From Hyphomicrobiales bacterium (GTDB lineage: Bacteria; Pseudomonadota; Alphaproteobacteria; Rhizobiales; Rhizobiaceae), in the NCBI GenBank assembly GCA_900468285.1, contig UBTF01000002.1:236890-300889 (forward strand): a stretch of DNA of 64,000 nt, written 5' to 3'. The number at the start of each line of letters is the position of its first letter. Within the stretch, counting starts at the first letter, position 1. This document shows, piece after piece, positions 8,983 to 18,616 of this stretch. Below the pieces are notes generated by a model that saw nothing but the letters and a program-made list of their open reading frames with translations, had not been told where the DNA came from and searched no databases. Made by a program: the position numbers and the translations under genes.

Positions 8983-9617
8983 GAATAGAACCTCTCGTAA
9001 ATGCTGCGTGTAATGCCCGCCGTAATGCCCCAAATATATCGCTCGCCATAGGGCATTTCGTAGAAAAACCGCTCCCTCCCCTGAAAGATGCGGCTGGCGC
9101 GTCTGTGATTTTCCGGGTTCATCAGAAATCCAAGCGGCACTTCAAACACATCGGCAACCTCTGTCGGATTAAGCGTGAGCTCAAAACCGGGTTTGATGAC
9201 CGCAAGAACGGGCTTGATACGGAATCCGGTGCCCGAGACATAGTCGGGCAGACGACCGACTGTCTCGATATATGAACGGGATAGGCCGATTTCCTCTTCC
9301 GTCTCGCGAAGTGCCGCCTCCTCAGGCGAGGCATCGTCTTCATCGATGCCGCCGCCGGGAAAGGAAATCTGCCCTGAATGCTTGCGAAGCGTGGCTGTGC
9401 GCAGGGTAAAGATAACCCGGGCGTGGTGGCCGTAGTCGACAACGGGCACCAGCACGGCGGCATCCTTGAGCCTGATGCCTTCGCCCGCAAGACGCACACC
9501 GGGGTTCAGAACATGATCGCCATTGTCATCCACGTCCCGTTCCGCAACACCCTGCCCTTCTTCCAGCACGCGTCGCCTGAAGTCCTCGGCGGAAAAATCC
9601 ATTGCGCTCACTGTCAT
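8979..9617 (-). CDS. NUDIX hydrolase, CoA-pyrophosphatase type
   Basis: This 212-residue protein resembles the NudL/CoAse branch that splits CoA into 4'-phosphopantetheine and 3',5'-ADP. The NUDIX box begins GGGIDEDDASPEEAALRETEEEIGL near residue 87 and is preceded by LRKHSGQISFP, the sequence typical of the CoA-pyrophosphatase signature. The ATG at 9617 overlaps the DUF1285 stop as ATGA, and its own stop overlaps the cca start in the same way, so all three genes are translationally coupled. Substrate assignment is family inference. Confidence 0.88.
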   Translation of the reverse strand: MTVSAMDFSAEDFRRRVLEEGQGVAERDVDDNGDHVLNPGVRLAGEGIRLKDAAVLVPVVDYGHHARVIFTLRTATLRKHSGQISFPGGGIDEDDASPEEAALRETEEEIGLSRSYIETVGRLPDYVSGTGFRIKPVLAVIKPGFELTLNPTEVADVFEVPLGFLMNPENHRRASRIFQGRERFFYEMPYGERYIWGITAGITRSIYERFYS

Positions 9618-10237
9618 CGGGAAAGTGCGTCCAGTTCATCGGCAGGCATGACAGGATATACCGCGCCACCGGAGCGGACGGCAAACATATCCTTTCCATC
9701 GATTTCCACGACCTCACCCAGTTCGACCAGATCATACATCACCGCGCGCGAAACCAGCGCTTCCAGCCGACCCCGCACAAGAACATATGGTTTTAACTCA
9801 TTGTTTTCGCCAGAGATCTCAAACCGCAGCGGATGATCCGTGCCGACCTCGACGACATCTCCGACATTGGTGCGGAAGGTGAGAACAAGCATGGCGTCCC
9901 TTGTCGCCACATTCATTTCAACCGCTATGAAAGGCGCGTCGGCCACGCGGATGCCGACTTTTTCCACAGGTGTGACCAGATAGGTCTTGCCGTCCTCATC
10001 CTTGCGAAGCACCGTTGAGAACAGCCGCACAAGCGGCGCGCGGCCAATGGGCGTGCCCATGTAGAACCACGTTCCATCTGCACGGATTTCCATGTCCAGA
10101 TCACCGCAAAATGGCGGGTTCCATCGCTCGACGGGGGCAGCACCACGGGGCTTGTCGCCGGTCTGCTCGGCTGCACGGGAAATCATCGCCGCAAGCCCTG
10201 CCGCATCCGTCGCTGAATTTATCGTCTCAACCGCCAT
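9614..10237 (-). CDS. DUF1285 family protein
   Basis: A 207-residue soluble protein matching the DUF1285 family by its core: WNPPFCGDLDMEIRADGTWFYMGTPIGRAPLVRLFSTVLRKDEDG (about residues 40-85), then TPVEKVGIRVADAPFIAVEM. The fold is known structurally in the family but has no established activity. It heads the coupled operon DUF1285-NUDIX-cca and is divergent from moxR, with 180 bases between. The association with CoA hydrolysis and tRNA end repair is conserved-looking but unexplained. Confidence 0.85.
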   Translation of the reverse strand: MAVETINSATDAAGLAAMISRAAEQTGDKPRGAAPVERWNPPFCGDLDMEIRADGTWFYMGTPIGRAPLVRLFSTVLRKDEDGKTYLVTPVEKVGIRVADAPFIAVEMNVATRDAMLVLTFRTNVGDVVEVGTDHPLRFEISGENNELKPYVLVRGRLEALVSRAVMYDLVELGEVVEIDGKDMFAVRSGGAVYPVMPADELDALSR

Positions 10238-10417
10238 ATTCGAGCCCTGCTTTGTCCATTATTGAAGTCCCAGACACGGGTAACGAGATAGTCATTCAAA
10301 GGATGCTTGTCAGCCGGCAGGATGACAATAAGCTATAGGCAGCGCGAGATGTGTCCTGTATGCGATGATGACCGGTAACAAGATGATGGCTGCGTCTTAA
10401 AGTTTGAGGAGAGCGAT

Positions 10418-11428
10418 ATGGGCATGATGAACACCAGCGAAACCCTCGACGAAAAGGCAATCATCGCCGCTGCCGAAAAGGCGCTGTCCGACATTGCCGC
10501 CATAAGGGCGGAAGTGTCCAAGGTGATCTTCGGTCAGGAAAAGGTGGTCCAGAACACGCTTCTCGCCATTCTCTCCGGCGGCCATGCCTTGCTGGTTGGT
10601 GTTCCCGGTCTTGCCAAGACCAAGCTCGTCACCACCCTTGGCACGGTTCTCGGTCTCGATGCCAACCGCATCCAGTTCACGCCGGACCTCATGCCGTCTG
10701 ATATTCTCGGCTCCGAAGTGATGGATCAGGATGAAAGCGGCCGCCGCTCCTTCCGCTTCATCAAGGGACCGATCTTCGGCCAGCTGCTGATGGCGGATGA
10801 AATCAACCGCGCCAGCCCACGCACGCAGTCTGCACTGCTGCAGGCCATGCAGGAATACCACATCACCGTGGCGGGCCAGCGTTTCGACCTTCCCAAGCCC
10901 TTCCATGTTCTGGCCACCCAGAACCCGCTGGAGCAGGAAGGCACCTATCCGCTGCCGGAAGCCCAGCTTGACCGCTTCCTGCTTCAGGTGGATGTCGACT
11001 ATCCCGATCTTGCCGCTGAACGCCAGATCCTGCTGGATACGACCGGCACCGCATCGGGTGAAGCCCGCCGCATGATCGAGGCCGACCGCCTCATCGAAAT
11101 CCAGACGCTCATCCGTCAGATGCCGGTCAGCGACAAGGTGGTGGATGCCATTCTCGCGCTCGTGCGCTCTGCCCGGCCGGGCCACGGCAACAAACTAACC
11201 GACAAGAACGTTGCATGGGGACCGGGACCGCGTGCAGGCCAGTCCCTGATGCTGACAGCTCGCGCCCGTGCGCTTTACGAAGGCCGTCTGGCACCATCGC
11301 TGGACGACATCCATGCACTGGCAGAACCGGTTCTCGAGCACCGCATGGCGTTGACATTTGCGGCGCGCGCTGAAGGCATGTCGGTTCGCGACGTTATTGC
11401 GGGCCTTGTGGAGCAGGCCAGAAACTGA
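10418..11428 (+). CDS. MoxR family AAA+ ATPase
   Basis: A 336-residue MoxR-type ATPase that should remodel VWA-domain partners. Walker A is GVPGLAKTK near residue 65, Walker B and following helix LLMADEINRASPRTQSALLQAMQE near residue 125, and the sensor region ATQNPLEQEGTYPLPEAQLDRF near 165. The lid domain follows. GAGGAGAG precedes the ATG. It heads a tightly packed operon with a DUF58 protein, a DUF4159 protein, a second VWA-like membrane protein and probably a GNAT enzyme. Its target is not known for this branch. Confidence 0.93.
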   Translation: MGMMNTSETLDEKAIIAAAEKALSDIAAIRAEVSKVIFGQEKVVQNTLLAILSGGHALLVGVPGLAKTKLVTTLGTVLGLDANRIQFTPDLMPSDILGSEVMDQDESGRRSFRFIKGPIFGQLLMADEINRASPRTQSALLQAMQEYHITVAGQRFDLPKPFHVLATQNPLEQEGTYPLPEAQLDRFLLQVDVDYPDLAAERQILLDTTGTASGEARRMIEADRLIEIQTLIRQMPVSDKVVDAILALVRSARPGHGNKLTDKNVAWGPGPRAGQSLMLTARARALYEGRLAPSLDDIHALAEPVLEHRMALTFAARAEGMSVRDVIAGLVEQARN

Positions 11429-11460
11429 CCGGTTCAAGGGTCGGATCTTAAGGAGTGCAT

Positions 11461-12381
11461 GTGGCATCCATCGGCCAGATCGTAGAGCAAACGCCCGGCA
11501 ATGACGTGCTTGCCCGTGCGCGCCAGCGCGCCGCCTTGGTGCCTGATTGCATGGTTGAGGCCAAGCGCATTGCCAACACCGTTACCGCGGGATGGCATGG
11601 CCGCCGCAAACGCGGTATCGGCGAAGATTTCTGGCAGTTCCGCCCTTATGCCGAGGGAGAAAGCCTGTCACGCATCGACTGGCGCCGGTCCGCCCGTGAC
11701 GATCATACCTATGTTCGCGATCGGGAATGGGAAGCTGCCCACACCATCTGGCTTTGGGCGGATCTCTCGCCATCGATGATGTTCAAATCCACGCTGGGTT
11801 CCGTTTCCAAGGAAAGCCGCGCGCTGGTGCTGCTGCTGGCGCTGGCGGAGATTCTTGCCCGCTCCGGAGAGCGTATCGGTTGCCCCGGCATCATGGAACC
11901 CGTATCCGCCCGCAACGCTGCCGAGCGTCTGGCGACTGCGATCATGCACGCACCGGCCACGACGGGCCTCCCCGATACGTCAATGATCCGCGGCTCCAGC
12001 GATATCGTGCTGATCGGGGATTTTCTCGATGATGCAACGAGCGTGATGGAACGCCTTTCGCCGCTCGCGCGCCGTGGGCTCGGCGGTCACGTGGTCGAGA
12101 TCGCGGATCCCGCAGAGGAAATCTTCCCCTACAGCGGCAGAACCGAATTCTCCGACCCGGAAACCGGGGAAAAGCTGACGGCAGGCCGCGCAGAAACCAT
12201 TCGCGATGATTATACCCGCGCCTATCTGGCAAGGCGGGATGCGCTGTCATCCTCGCTTCGCCGCCTCGGCTGGAACTTCGTCTTCCACCGCACCGATCAC
12301 CTGGCATCCGAAGCCCTGGTCGCCATGCACATGTATCTGTCAGGCGCACCGGGCGGCGGGAAGAATGGAGGCCGGACATGA
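11461..12381 (+). CDS. DUF58 domain protein with VWA-like fold
   Basis: A 306-residue DUF58 protein, the usual partner of MoxR. The family signature region GWHGRRKRGIGEDFWQFRPYAEGESLSRIDWRRSARDD lies near residues 42-80, and the metal-site motif is DLSPS in LWADLSPSMMF near residue 101. The GTG at 11461 is preferred because AAGGAG sits 5 nt before it; an in-frame GTG at 11455 overlaps that site. No membrane helices are evident, so it is likely cytoplasmic. Its stop overlaps the next start as ATGA (12378-12381), implying translational coupling. Confidence 0.9.
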   Translation: MASIGQIVEQTPGNDVLARARQRAALVPDCMVEAKRIANTVTAGWHGRRKRGIGEDFWQFRPYAEGESLSRIDWRRSARDDHTYVRDREWEAAHTIWLWADLSPSMMFKSTLGSVSKESRALVLLLALAEILARSGERIGCPGIMEPVSARNAAERLATAIMHAPATTGLPDTSMIRGSSDIVLIGDFLDDATSVMERLSPLARRGLGGHVVEIADPAEEIFPYSGRTEFSDPETGEKLTAGRAETIRDDYTRAYLARRDALSSSLRRLGWNFVFHRTDHLASEALVAMHMYLSGAPGGGKNGGRT

Positions 12382-15188
12382 GCGCCCTGCCCTTCGTCTT
12401 TACCAGCCCCTACATTCTTTTCGGCCTTCTGGCACTGCCCGCCATCTGGTGGTTGCTTCGCCTGACGCCGCCGCGCCCAAGGGCGGAAGTCTTTCCACCC
12501 CTGCGCATTCTCGCAACCGTTCTCAAACGCGAGGAAACACCATCGCAGAGCCCATGGTGGCTGACACTGCTGCGGATGCTGTTGGCCGCCGCCGTCATTT
12601 TCGCGCTGGCCGATCCGGTCATCAATCCACGCAACAATACGCTTGCGGGCAGCGGCCCTCTGGTGCTGATCGTCGATAATGGCTGGGCGTCCGCCCCGGA
12701 CTGGGATCGCCGGGTCCAGACTGCGCAGGCTCTCATTGGCGACGCCGAACGCGCAGAGCGACCCGTTTCCATCGCCTTTACCGCAGATCGTGACCATGAT
12801 GCCGAAGCGGGCACGACGGCAGCGGCGCTGGAAAAGCTGGCCGCAGCCAAGCCTCAACCCCTGGTGCCAGACCGCAGGCGCGCTGCCGAAGCGGTCATCG
12901 AGGCCATGAATGGGACGACACCGGGAACTCTCGCTTTCATCACCGATGGCGTCGCCACGCCGGATGACCGAGCCGCCCTTAGCAACCTCGCCACCATGCA
13001 GGCCGCAGAATTCCGTTTGGTCGAGGGTGATGGCCGCGCAGTTACCGCCATTACCGGTGCTGAAAACGGTGCCGAGACCATGACGGTCAAGCTGTCTCGA
13101 CTGGATACGACCGGTCCGGCCAATCTCACCATCAACGCGCAGGACACTCAGGGCCGCATTCTCGCCAGCGACACCGCAAGCTTTGCACCGGGTGCGGCAG
13201 AAACAACCGCCGTATTGGGCGCCCCCTTCGAACTGCGCAACGATTTTGCCCGCCTGTCGATCGACCGCCTGTCCACCGCAGGCTCCGTCCACATGCTGGA
13301 TGATGGTTTCCGCCGCCGTCGCGTTGCGCTTCTGGCTGGCGAAACCGCCAATGACTTTCAACCGCTGTTGCAGCCTCTGTTCTATATCAGCCGCGCGCTC
13401 CAGCCCTATGTCGATCTCGTTCCGCAAAGACAGGCCGATCTTGCAACCGCGATCCCCGAATTGTTGCAGACCAATCCCTCCGTCATCGTCATGGCCGATA
13501 TCGGTCGTCTTCCGCAGGAAACCTACGCACCGCTTGAACGCTGGCTATCGCGCGGCGGCACGCTGATCCGTTTTGCAGGTCCGCGCCTCGCCGCAGCCCC
13601 CGCCGAGGATCCGCTGGTGCCAGTGACATTGCGACAGGGTGAGCGCGCGCTTGGCGGCGCCCTGTCATGGGCAGAACCGCAACCGCTGGCAGACTTCCCC
13701 AATTTCGGTCCCTTTGCCGGTATGCCGAAGGCGGATGGTATTCACATCAAACGTCAGGTTCTGGCAGAGCCGACGCCTGATCTTGCCGAACGCACATGGG
13801 CAAGCCTTGCCGATGGTACGCCGCTGGTGACAACCCGCAACATCGATGCAGGCCGCATCGTGCTGTTCCATGTCAGCGCCGAGGCCAGCTGGTCGGATCT
13901 GCCGATCTCGGGCCACTTCGTGGAAATGCTGCGCCGTATCGTCCAGCTCTCGCAGGTCGGAGGCTCGTCCGCCTCCGCCAATGCGCCCGCTGCCGCCTTG
14001 CCGCCATACCGTCTGCTGACTGCAACGGGCTCCCTGTCACCTGAAATCGGCACCGCCCGCCCACTTGATGTCAAACCCGGCCAGTCGCCACGGGCAAGCT
14101 TCGACAACCCGCCCGGCCTTTACGGCACCGAATCCGGTTTCGTCGCACTGAACCTTTTGCCGCCGGATGCCACGCTTCGTCCGATCGACACCTCCATGGC
14201 GGGAACGGCAACCACGCGCGAAGGTCTTGTTGGCGAGGCCGCCAAATCCATGCGCCCTGCCCTCTTCATCGCGGCACTCCTGATGCTGTTTGCCGATACG
14301 CTCATCGTCCTCTTCATGAACGGCGTCTTTTCGCGGCTTCCGCGCGCACGCTCTACCGCTGCCGGCATGCTGCTTGTGCTGACCGCTGGCCTTGCGGCTT
14401 TTGGGCCCGATGTTGCCCGCGCCGACGACCCCAAGCCGGGCGATGAAGCCATTTTCGAGCGGCTGGACACCACCCATCTGGCCTATGTACGCACCGGCGA
14501 GGATGATGTGGATCGCATTTCCGAACAGGGTCTGCGAGGGCTTTCCGAATTTCTGACATGGCGCACCACGCTTGAACCCGGCCAGCCGGTGGGGCTCGAC
14601 ATTTCCAGCGACGAGCTCTCCTTCTATCCCATCATCTACTGGCCGATATCGGCGACCGCGCCGATGCCATCGAGCGCTGCCATATCGCGCATCGATGCCT
14701 ATATGCGTGCCGGCGGAACGGTGCTGTTCGACACGCGCGACCAGTTCTCTTCGCTGGACACCGGCAACACCAGCGCCAACGGTCAGCGTCTGCAGGAAAT
14801 CCTCGCCAATGTCGATATTCCGCCACTGGAGCCTGTGCCGAAGGACCATGTCATCACCCGTTCCTTCTACCTGCTGAACAATTTCCCCGGTCGCTACAAT
14901 GGCAGCCCGCTCTGGGTCGAATCCCGGCAGGATGCTGCCAAGACGACATCGGGCATTTCCTCGTCAGGCGATGGCGTTTCTCCCATTCTCATTACTGGCA
15001 ATGATCTTGCCGGTGCATGGGCCGTGGATGCCAATGGCGCAGCCGTCCTCCCCACGGTGCCACCGGACGAGGTACAGCGCGAACATGCCTTCCGCACCGG
15101 CGTCAACATCATGATGTATATGCTCACCGGCAACTACAAGGCCGATCAGGTCCACGTGCCCGATATCCTCCAGCGGTTGGGGCAATGA
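12378..15188 (+). CDS. BatA N-terminal / DUF4159 membrane protein
   Basis: A 936-residue membrane protein with several modules. Residues 1-85 carry the BatA-type N-terminus with two helices (about 9-27 and 60-80). A VWA-like domain follows in which the metal motif is degenerate (VDNGWAS instead of DxSxS, near residue 97). A glutamine-amidotransferase-like fold begins around RRVALLAGE (about 312) and includes a WLSRGGTLIRFAGP segment. Two helices lie near 630-680, then a C-terminal DUF4159 domain (about 690-930) with YPIIYWP and AYMRAGGTVLFDTRDQ. The DUF4159 part is probably outside the cytoplasmic membrane. Function unknown; likely acts with MoxR and the DUF58 protein. Confidence 0.88.
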   Translation: MSALPFVFTSPYILFGLLALPAIWWLLRLTPPRPRAEVFPPLRILATVLKREETPSQSPWWLTLLRMLLAAAVIFALADPVINPRNNTLAGSGPLVLIVDNGWASAPDWDRRVQTAQALIGDAERAERPVSIAFTADRDHDAEAGTTAAALEKLAAAKPQPLVPDRRRAAEAVIEAMNGTTPGTLAFITDGVATPDDRAALSNLATMQAAEFRLVEGDGRAVTAITGAENGAETMTVKLSRLDTTGPANLTINAQDTQGRILASDTASFAPGAAETTAVLGAPFELRNDFARLSIDRLSTAGSVHMLDDGFRRRRVALLAGETANDFQPLLQPLFYISRALQPYVDLVPQRQADLATAIPELLQTNPSVIVMADIGRLPQETYAPLERWLSRGGTLIRFAGPRLAAAPAEDPLVPVTLRQGERALGGALSWAEPQPLADFPNFGPFAGMPKADGIHIKRQVLAEPTPDLAERTWASLADGTPLVTTRNIDAGRIVLFHVSAEASWSDLPISGHFVEMLRRIVQLSQVGGSSASANAPAAALPPYRLLTATGSLSPEIGTARPLDVKPGQSPRASFDNPPGLYGTESGFVALNLLPPDATLRPIDTSMAGTATTREGLVGEAAKSMRPALFIAALLMLFADTLIVLFMNGVFSRLPRARSTAAGMLLVLTAGLAAFGPDVARADDPKPGDEAIFERLDTTHLAYVRTGEDDVDRISEQGLRGLSEFLTWRTTLEPGQPVGLDISSDELSFYPIIYWPISATAPMPSSAAISRIDAYMRAGGTVLFDTRDQFSSLDTGNTSANGQRLQEILANVDIPPLEPVPKDHVITRSFYLLNNFPGRYNGSPLWVESRQDAAKTTSGISSSGDGVSPILITGNDLAGAWAVDANGAAVLPTVPPDEVQREHAFRTGVNIMMYMLTGNYKADQVHVPDILQRLGQ

Positions 15189-15189
15189 C

Positions 15190-17271
15190 ATGACACTGAC
15201 ATTCGCCCCCTTCCTGCCGTGGATCGTCATTGGCATTCTCGCCGCCGCAGCCTTCGTGCTTGCGGTCATTGGTCTGTGGCGCGGCGTGCGCGGCGCGTGG
15301 CTACGCGGCCTTGCGCTTGCGGCACTTCTGCTTGCCATCTCCAATCCGCTTCTGACCAATGAGGAACGCGATCCGCTTTCCACCATCGTCCCCGTTATTG
15401 TTGACCGCTCACAAAGCCAGGACGTGCAGCAGCGGCCTGAACAGACGGATCAGGCGCTGGCGACACTCAAGGAGCGCCTCGCCCGTTTCCCACGCATCGA
15501 GCCCCGCATAGTCGAGGTCGAGAATGATCCCAACAGCGACTCACCCGCAACCAGCCTGTTCTCTTCGCTTGCTGCAGCCGTCTCAGACGTATCGCCCTCG
15601 CGCGTCGGCGGTGCGATTTTCCTGAGCGACGGCCAGATCCACGATATTCCGAATGTAACACCCAACATCGAGCAGACGCTCGGATTCAAGGCCCCCATTC
15701 ATGGCCTGATCACCGGACGCCCGCAGGAATTCGACCGCCGCATCGAAGTGGTCCGCGCACCGCGCTTCGGCATCGTCAACGAAGAGCAGGAACTGACGCT
15801 GCGCGTTTTTGATGATGGTCGTTCACAGGGTGGACAGGCGCGCGTCACGATCAAGATGAATGGCGAGGAAATCGCCACGCTGGATGCCACACCCGGGCAG
15901 CCGCTGCCCTTTGCTTTCAAGGTTCCCAGAGGCGGCAACAATGTCATGGAATTTTCTGTGGCCGAACTTCCCGGTGAAGTCACCACCAGCAACAACCGTG
16001 CCGTCCACGTTATTGAGGGCATCAGACAGAACCTGCGCGTGCTTCTGGTCTCCGGCGAGCCCCATGCGGGCGAACGCGCGTGGCGTAACCTTTTGAAGTC
16101 AGACACGTCAGTCGATCTCGTGCATTTTACCATTCTGCGTCCGCCGGAAAAACAGGATGGCACGCCTATCAACGAACTGTCGCTGATCGCCTTCCCGACG
16201 CGTGAACTGTTTGTCGAGAAGATCGAGGACTTCGACCTCATCATCTTCGACCGCTACCAGCATCGCGGTGTTCTGCCGATCCTCTATTACGATTACATTG
16301 CCCAATATGTCGAAAAGGGTGGCGCACTGCTGATTGCCGCAGGTCCGGAACATGCGGGCCAGGACTCCATCGCCATGACGCCGCTTGCCTCCGTGCTGCC
16401 GGCCCAGCCAACCGGTGAAATGCATCAATCCGCCTTTTATCCGCGCCTCTCGGACGCGGGCAAGAAGCACCCGGTCACGCGGGGACTGGAAGGCTCAGGC
16501 CAGGAGCCGCCGCAGTGGGGACGCTGGTTCCGCACCGTCGGCGTCGATCAGCCACAGGGGCAGACTGTGATGCTGGGGGACGGACAGGACCCCCTCCTCG
16601 TTCTCAACCGGCAGGGTGAAGGCCGCGTTGCGATGTTGCTGTCCGATCAGGGCTGGCTCTGGGCGCGCGGTTATGAAGGCGGCGGTCCGCATGTCGCCCT
16701 TTATCGCCGGATTGCCCACTGGCTGATGAAGGAACCGGAGCTTGAGGAAGAGGCGCTGACCGCCCGCGCCAATGGCCGCACGCTGGAAATTACCCGCCAG
16801 ACCATCGGCGACAACCCCGGCAATGCGACCGTGAAATTCCCGACCGGCAAGACGGAAACCATGGCGTTTACGCAGGCAGAACCCGGTCTTTACAAGATCG
16901 AGCGGCGCATGGATGAAACCGGCCTTTACGAAATCACCAATGGCGACTTCACCACCCTTGTTCACGTCGGCGCTGTCGATGCACCGGAATTCAAGGCAAT
17001 GATCTCCACCACGGAGCCCTTAAAGCCATTAGCCGATGCGACCAAGGGCAGCATCCACCGCGTCGTCAACGAAGATGGTCGTGTTGTTCTGCCCGATGTC
17101 CTGCCCGTGCGCGGCGATGTACGGGTCGCCGATAATGACCGGATGCTCATTCGCCTGACGGATGAAACCGTTCTGAAGGGCGTCAATACCCTACCGTTGT
17201 TTGCCGGTTTTGCAGGCCTCGCCGCCTTGTTGATGGCGTTTTCCGCGCTGTGGTGGAGAGAAGGGCGCTGA
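15190..17271 (+). CDS. VWA/GATase-like membrane protein of MoxR operon
   Basis: A 693-residue membrane protein built like a shorter version of its neighbour: two N-terminal helices (about 8-30 and 36-55), then a VWA-like domain that keeps a full D-x-S-x-S motif (VIVDRSQSQ, near residue 74), then a class I GATase-like domain (about 285-470, with YVEKGGALLIAAGPEHAG), and a single C-terminal helix near 670. It begins one base after the DUF4159 stop and its TGA shares a base with the ATG of the GNAT gene. A periplasmic or membrane-facing partner of the MoxR machine is likely; no catalytic role can be assigned. Confidence 0.85.
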   Translation: MTLTFAPFLPWIVIGILAAAAFVLAVIGLWRGVRGAWLRGLALAALLLAISNPLLTNEERDPLSTIVPVIVDRSQSQDVQQRPEQTDQALATLKERLARFPRIEPRIVEVENDPNSDSPATSLFSSLAAAVSDVSPSRVGGAIFLSDGQIHDIPNVTPNIEQTLGFKAPIHGLITGRPQEFDRRIEVVRAPRFGIVNEEQELTLRVFDDGRSQGGQARVTIKMNGEEIATLDATPGQPLPFAFKVPRGGNNVMEFSVAELPGEVTTSNNRAVHVIEGIRQNLRVLLVSGEPHAGERAWRNLLKSDTSVDLVHFTILRPPEKQDGTPINELSLIAFPTRELFVEKIEDFDLIIFDRYQHRGVLPILYYDYIAQYVEKGGALLIAAGPEHAGQDSIAMTPLASVLPAQPTGEMHQSAFYPRLSDAGKKHPVTRGLEGSGQEPPQWGRWFRTVGVDQPQGQTVMLGDGQDPLLVLNRQGEGRVAMLLSDQGWLWARGYEGGGPHVALYRRIAHWLMKEPELEEEALTARANGRTLEITRQTIGDNPGNATVKFPTGKTETMAFTQAEPGLYKIERRMDETGLYEITNGDFTTLVHVGAVDAPEFKAMISTTEPLKPLADATKGSIHRVVNEDGRVVLPDVLPVRGDVRVADNDRMLIRLTDETVLKGVNTLPLFAGFAGLAALLMAFSALWWREGR

Positions 17272-17690
17272 TGCAGCCTACCATTTCGATCAGTCAGACC
17301 GCCGACAAGGACAGCGAAGCGGCGATATTTGCAGCGCTTAAGTCCTACAATATCGACCGCTTCGGCCCTAGCGAATGGCAGGAACTCGTCATCTCCTTGC
17401 GGGATGACGATGGCAACGTCATCGGCGGCCTCTGTGGACATACCGCCCGCAGTTGGCTTTACACGCAACTGCTTTTCGTCCCGGAAACGTTGCGCGGCCA
17501 GGGCCTTGGCCCAAAACTGCTCACCATGGCCGAAGACGAGGCCATCAAACGGGGCTGCGTCGGCGCTTTTATCGATACGATGAACCCCGATGCGGTGCCT
17601 GTCTATCAGAAGTGCGGCTATGAAATTTTTGGCCGGATCGAGAATTTTGGCGAAAGTTCGCTTACCTATTTGAAGAAATCATTTGTCTGA
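17271..17690 (+). CDS. GNAT family N-acetyltransferase
   Basis: A 139-residue single-domain GNAT. The acetyl-CoA loop is RGQGLGPKLL near residue 77, preceded by strand LLFVPETL and followed by VYQKCGYEIFG, the usual C-terminal strand and helix. The start was set at 17271 because TGATG fuses the previous stop with this ATG; a seven-codon extension has no merit. The coupling makes it the fifth gene of the moxR operon. The acceptor substrate is unknown. Confidence 0.85.
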   Translation: MQPTISISQTADKDSEAAIFAALKSYNIDRFGPSEWQELVISLRDDDGNVIGGLCGHTARSWLYTQLLFVPETLRGQGLGPKLLTMAEDEAIKRGCVGAFIDTMNPDAVPVYQKCGYEIFGRIENFGESSLTYLKKSFV

Positions 17691-17702
17691 TTGCGGAAAA
17701 TC

Positions 17703-18563
17703 ATGCCAGACCTCAGCCCTAGTGCTCCCTTCACAATCTCGCTGGGCAAAGCCCGTATCACAGCCCTCTGCGATGGTGTGCTGACTGTCCCTGTCGCAAA
17801 CCTGTATCGCCTTAACTCCAGCCAACCCACCCCAGAGCACTTTCCGGCAGCGCCGGGAGAGCTTTCGGTCAACGCCTTTCTCGTCGAGACCGGCACTCGC
17901 AAAATCATGATCGACACTGGCTCCGGCGCACTCTTCGGACCCGATCATGGCAAGCTGCAGGCCGCGTTAATTAACCTCGGCATCTCACCTGACGCGATCA
18001 GCGATATCATCCTCACTCATATTCATGCAGATCATTCCGGTGGATTGATCGCAGACGGCAAGCCGGTTTTCAAAAACGCAACGCTTCACATCGGGAAGAC
18101 GGAAGCGGCTTTCTGGTTGTCGGAAGGTGCTGACAAGGCTGCCGGTGTTACAGAAAGGGTCAGAGGCCAGATCGGTCGCGCTCATGCGGCAATCGATCCC
18201 TACGAAGCTGAAAAACGCGTCCTACTCTTCGCAGACGATGGAGAGATAATGCCCGGATTCAGCGCCAGCCTGCGGGCCGGACACACCCCCGGTCATCTTT
18301 CCATCCGTTTTTCCGACGACGAGAACACGATTGTTTTCGTTGGCGATATCGTCCACGGTGACAGCGTCCAGTTCGCTGATCCCGCCGTCACGATAGACTT
18401 CGACTACGACCAACCAAACGCCGCGGTTGCACGAGCTGCGGCCTTTGCCGAGGCAGCGGATGAAGGCTACCTCATCGCCGTAGCCCACCTGCCCTTCCCC
18501 GGTATCGGACACATTAGACGCGATGGTAAAGCCTATCGCTTCGAGGCCCGTCGCGCGCAATAA
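17703..18563 (+). CDS. MBL-fold metallohydrolase
   Basis: A 286-residue metallo-beta-lactamase-fold hydrolase. The metal ligands are visible in ILTHIHADHSGGL (near residue 107), the GHTPGHLSIRF histidine (about 196) and GDIVHGDS (about 215). No clear signal peptide is present, so a cytoplasmic place is likely, although homologues vary. The ATG at 17703 was chosen over an in-frame TTG four codons earlier, with a weak GCGGAAA site. It follows the GNAT gene by 12 bases and ends at a strong terminator. Substrate unknown; lactonase or phosphodiesterase-type activity is possible. Confidence 0.85.
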   Translation: MPDLSPSAPFTISLGKARITALCDGVLTVPVANLYRLNSSQPTPEHFPAAPGELSVNAFLVETGTRKIMIDTGSGALFGPDHGKLQAALINLGISPDAISDIILTHIHADHSGGLIADGKPVFKNATLHIGKTEAAFWLSEGADKAAGVTERVRGQIGRAHAAIDPYEAEKRVLLFADDGEIMPGFSASLRAGHTPGHLSIRFSDDENTIVFVGDIVHGDSVQFADPAVTIDFDYDQPNAAVARAAAFAEAADEGYLIAVAHLPFPGIGHIRRDGKAYRFEARRAQ

Positions 18564-18586
18564 AAAGCCGCCATCACGGCGGCTTT
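18564..18586. terminator. Bidirectional intrinsic terminator
   Basis: AAAGCCGCC (18564-18572) pairs perfectly with GGCGGCTTT (18578-18586), directly after the MBL stop and 30 bases before the end of the convergent GNAT gene. Confidence 0.85.
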
Positions 18587-18616
18587 GCTGTTTCAATCAA
18601 CGTCATTACAAAGCCG

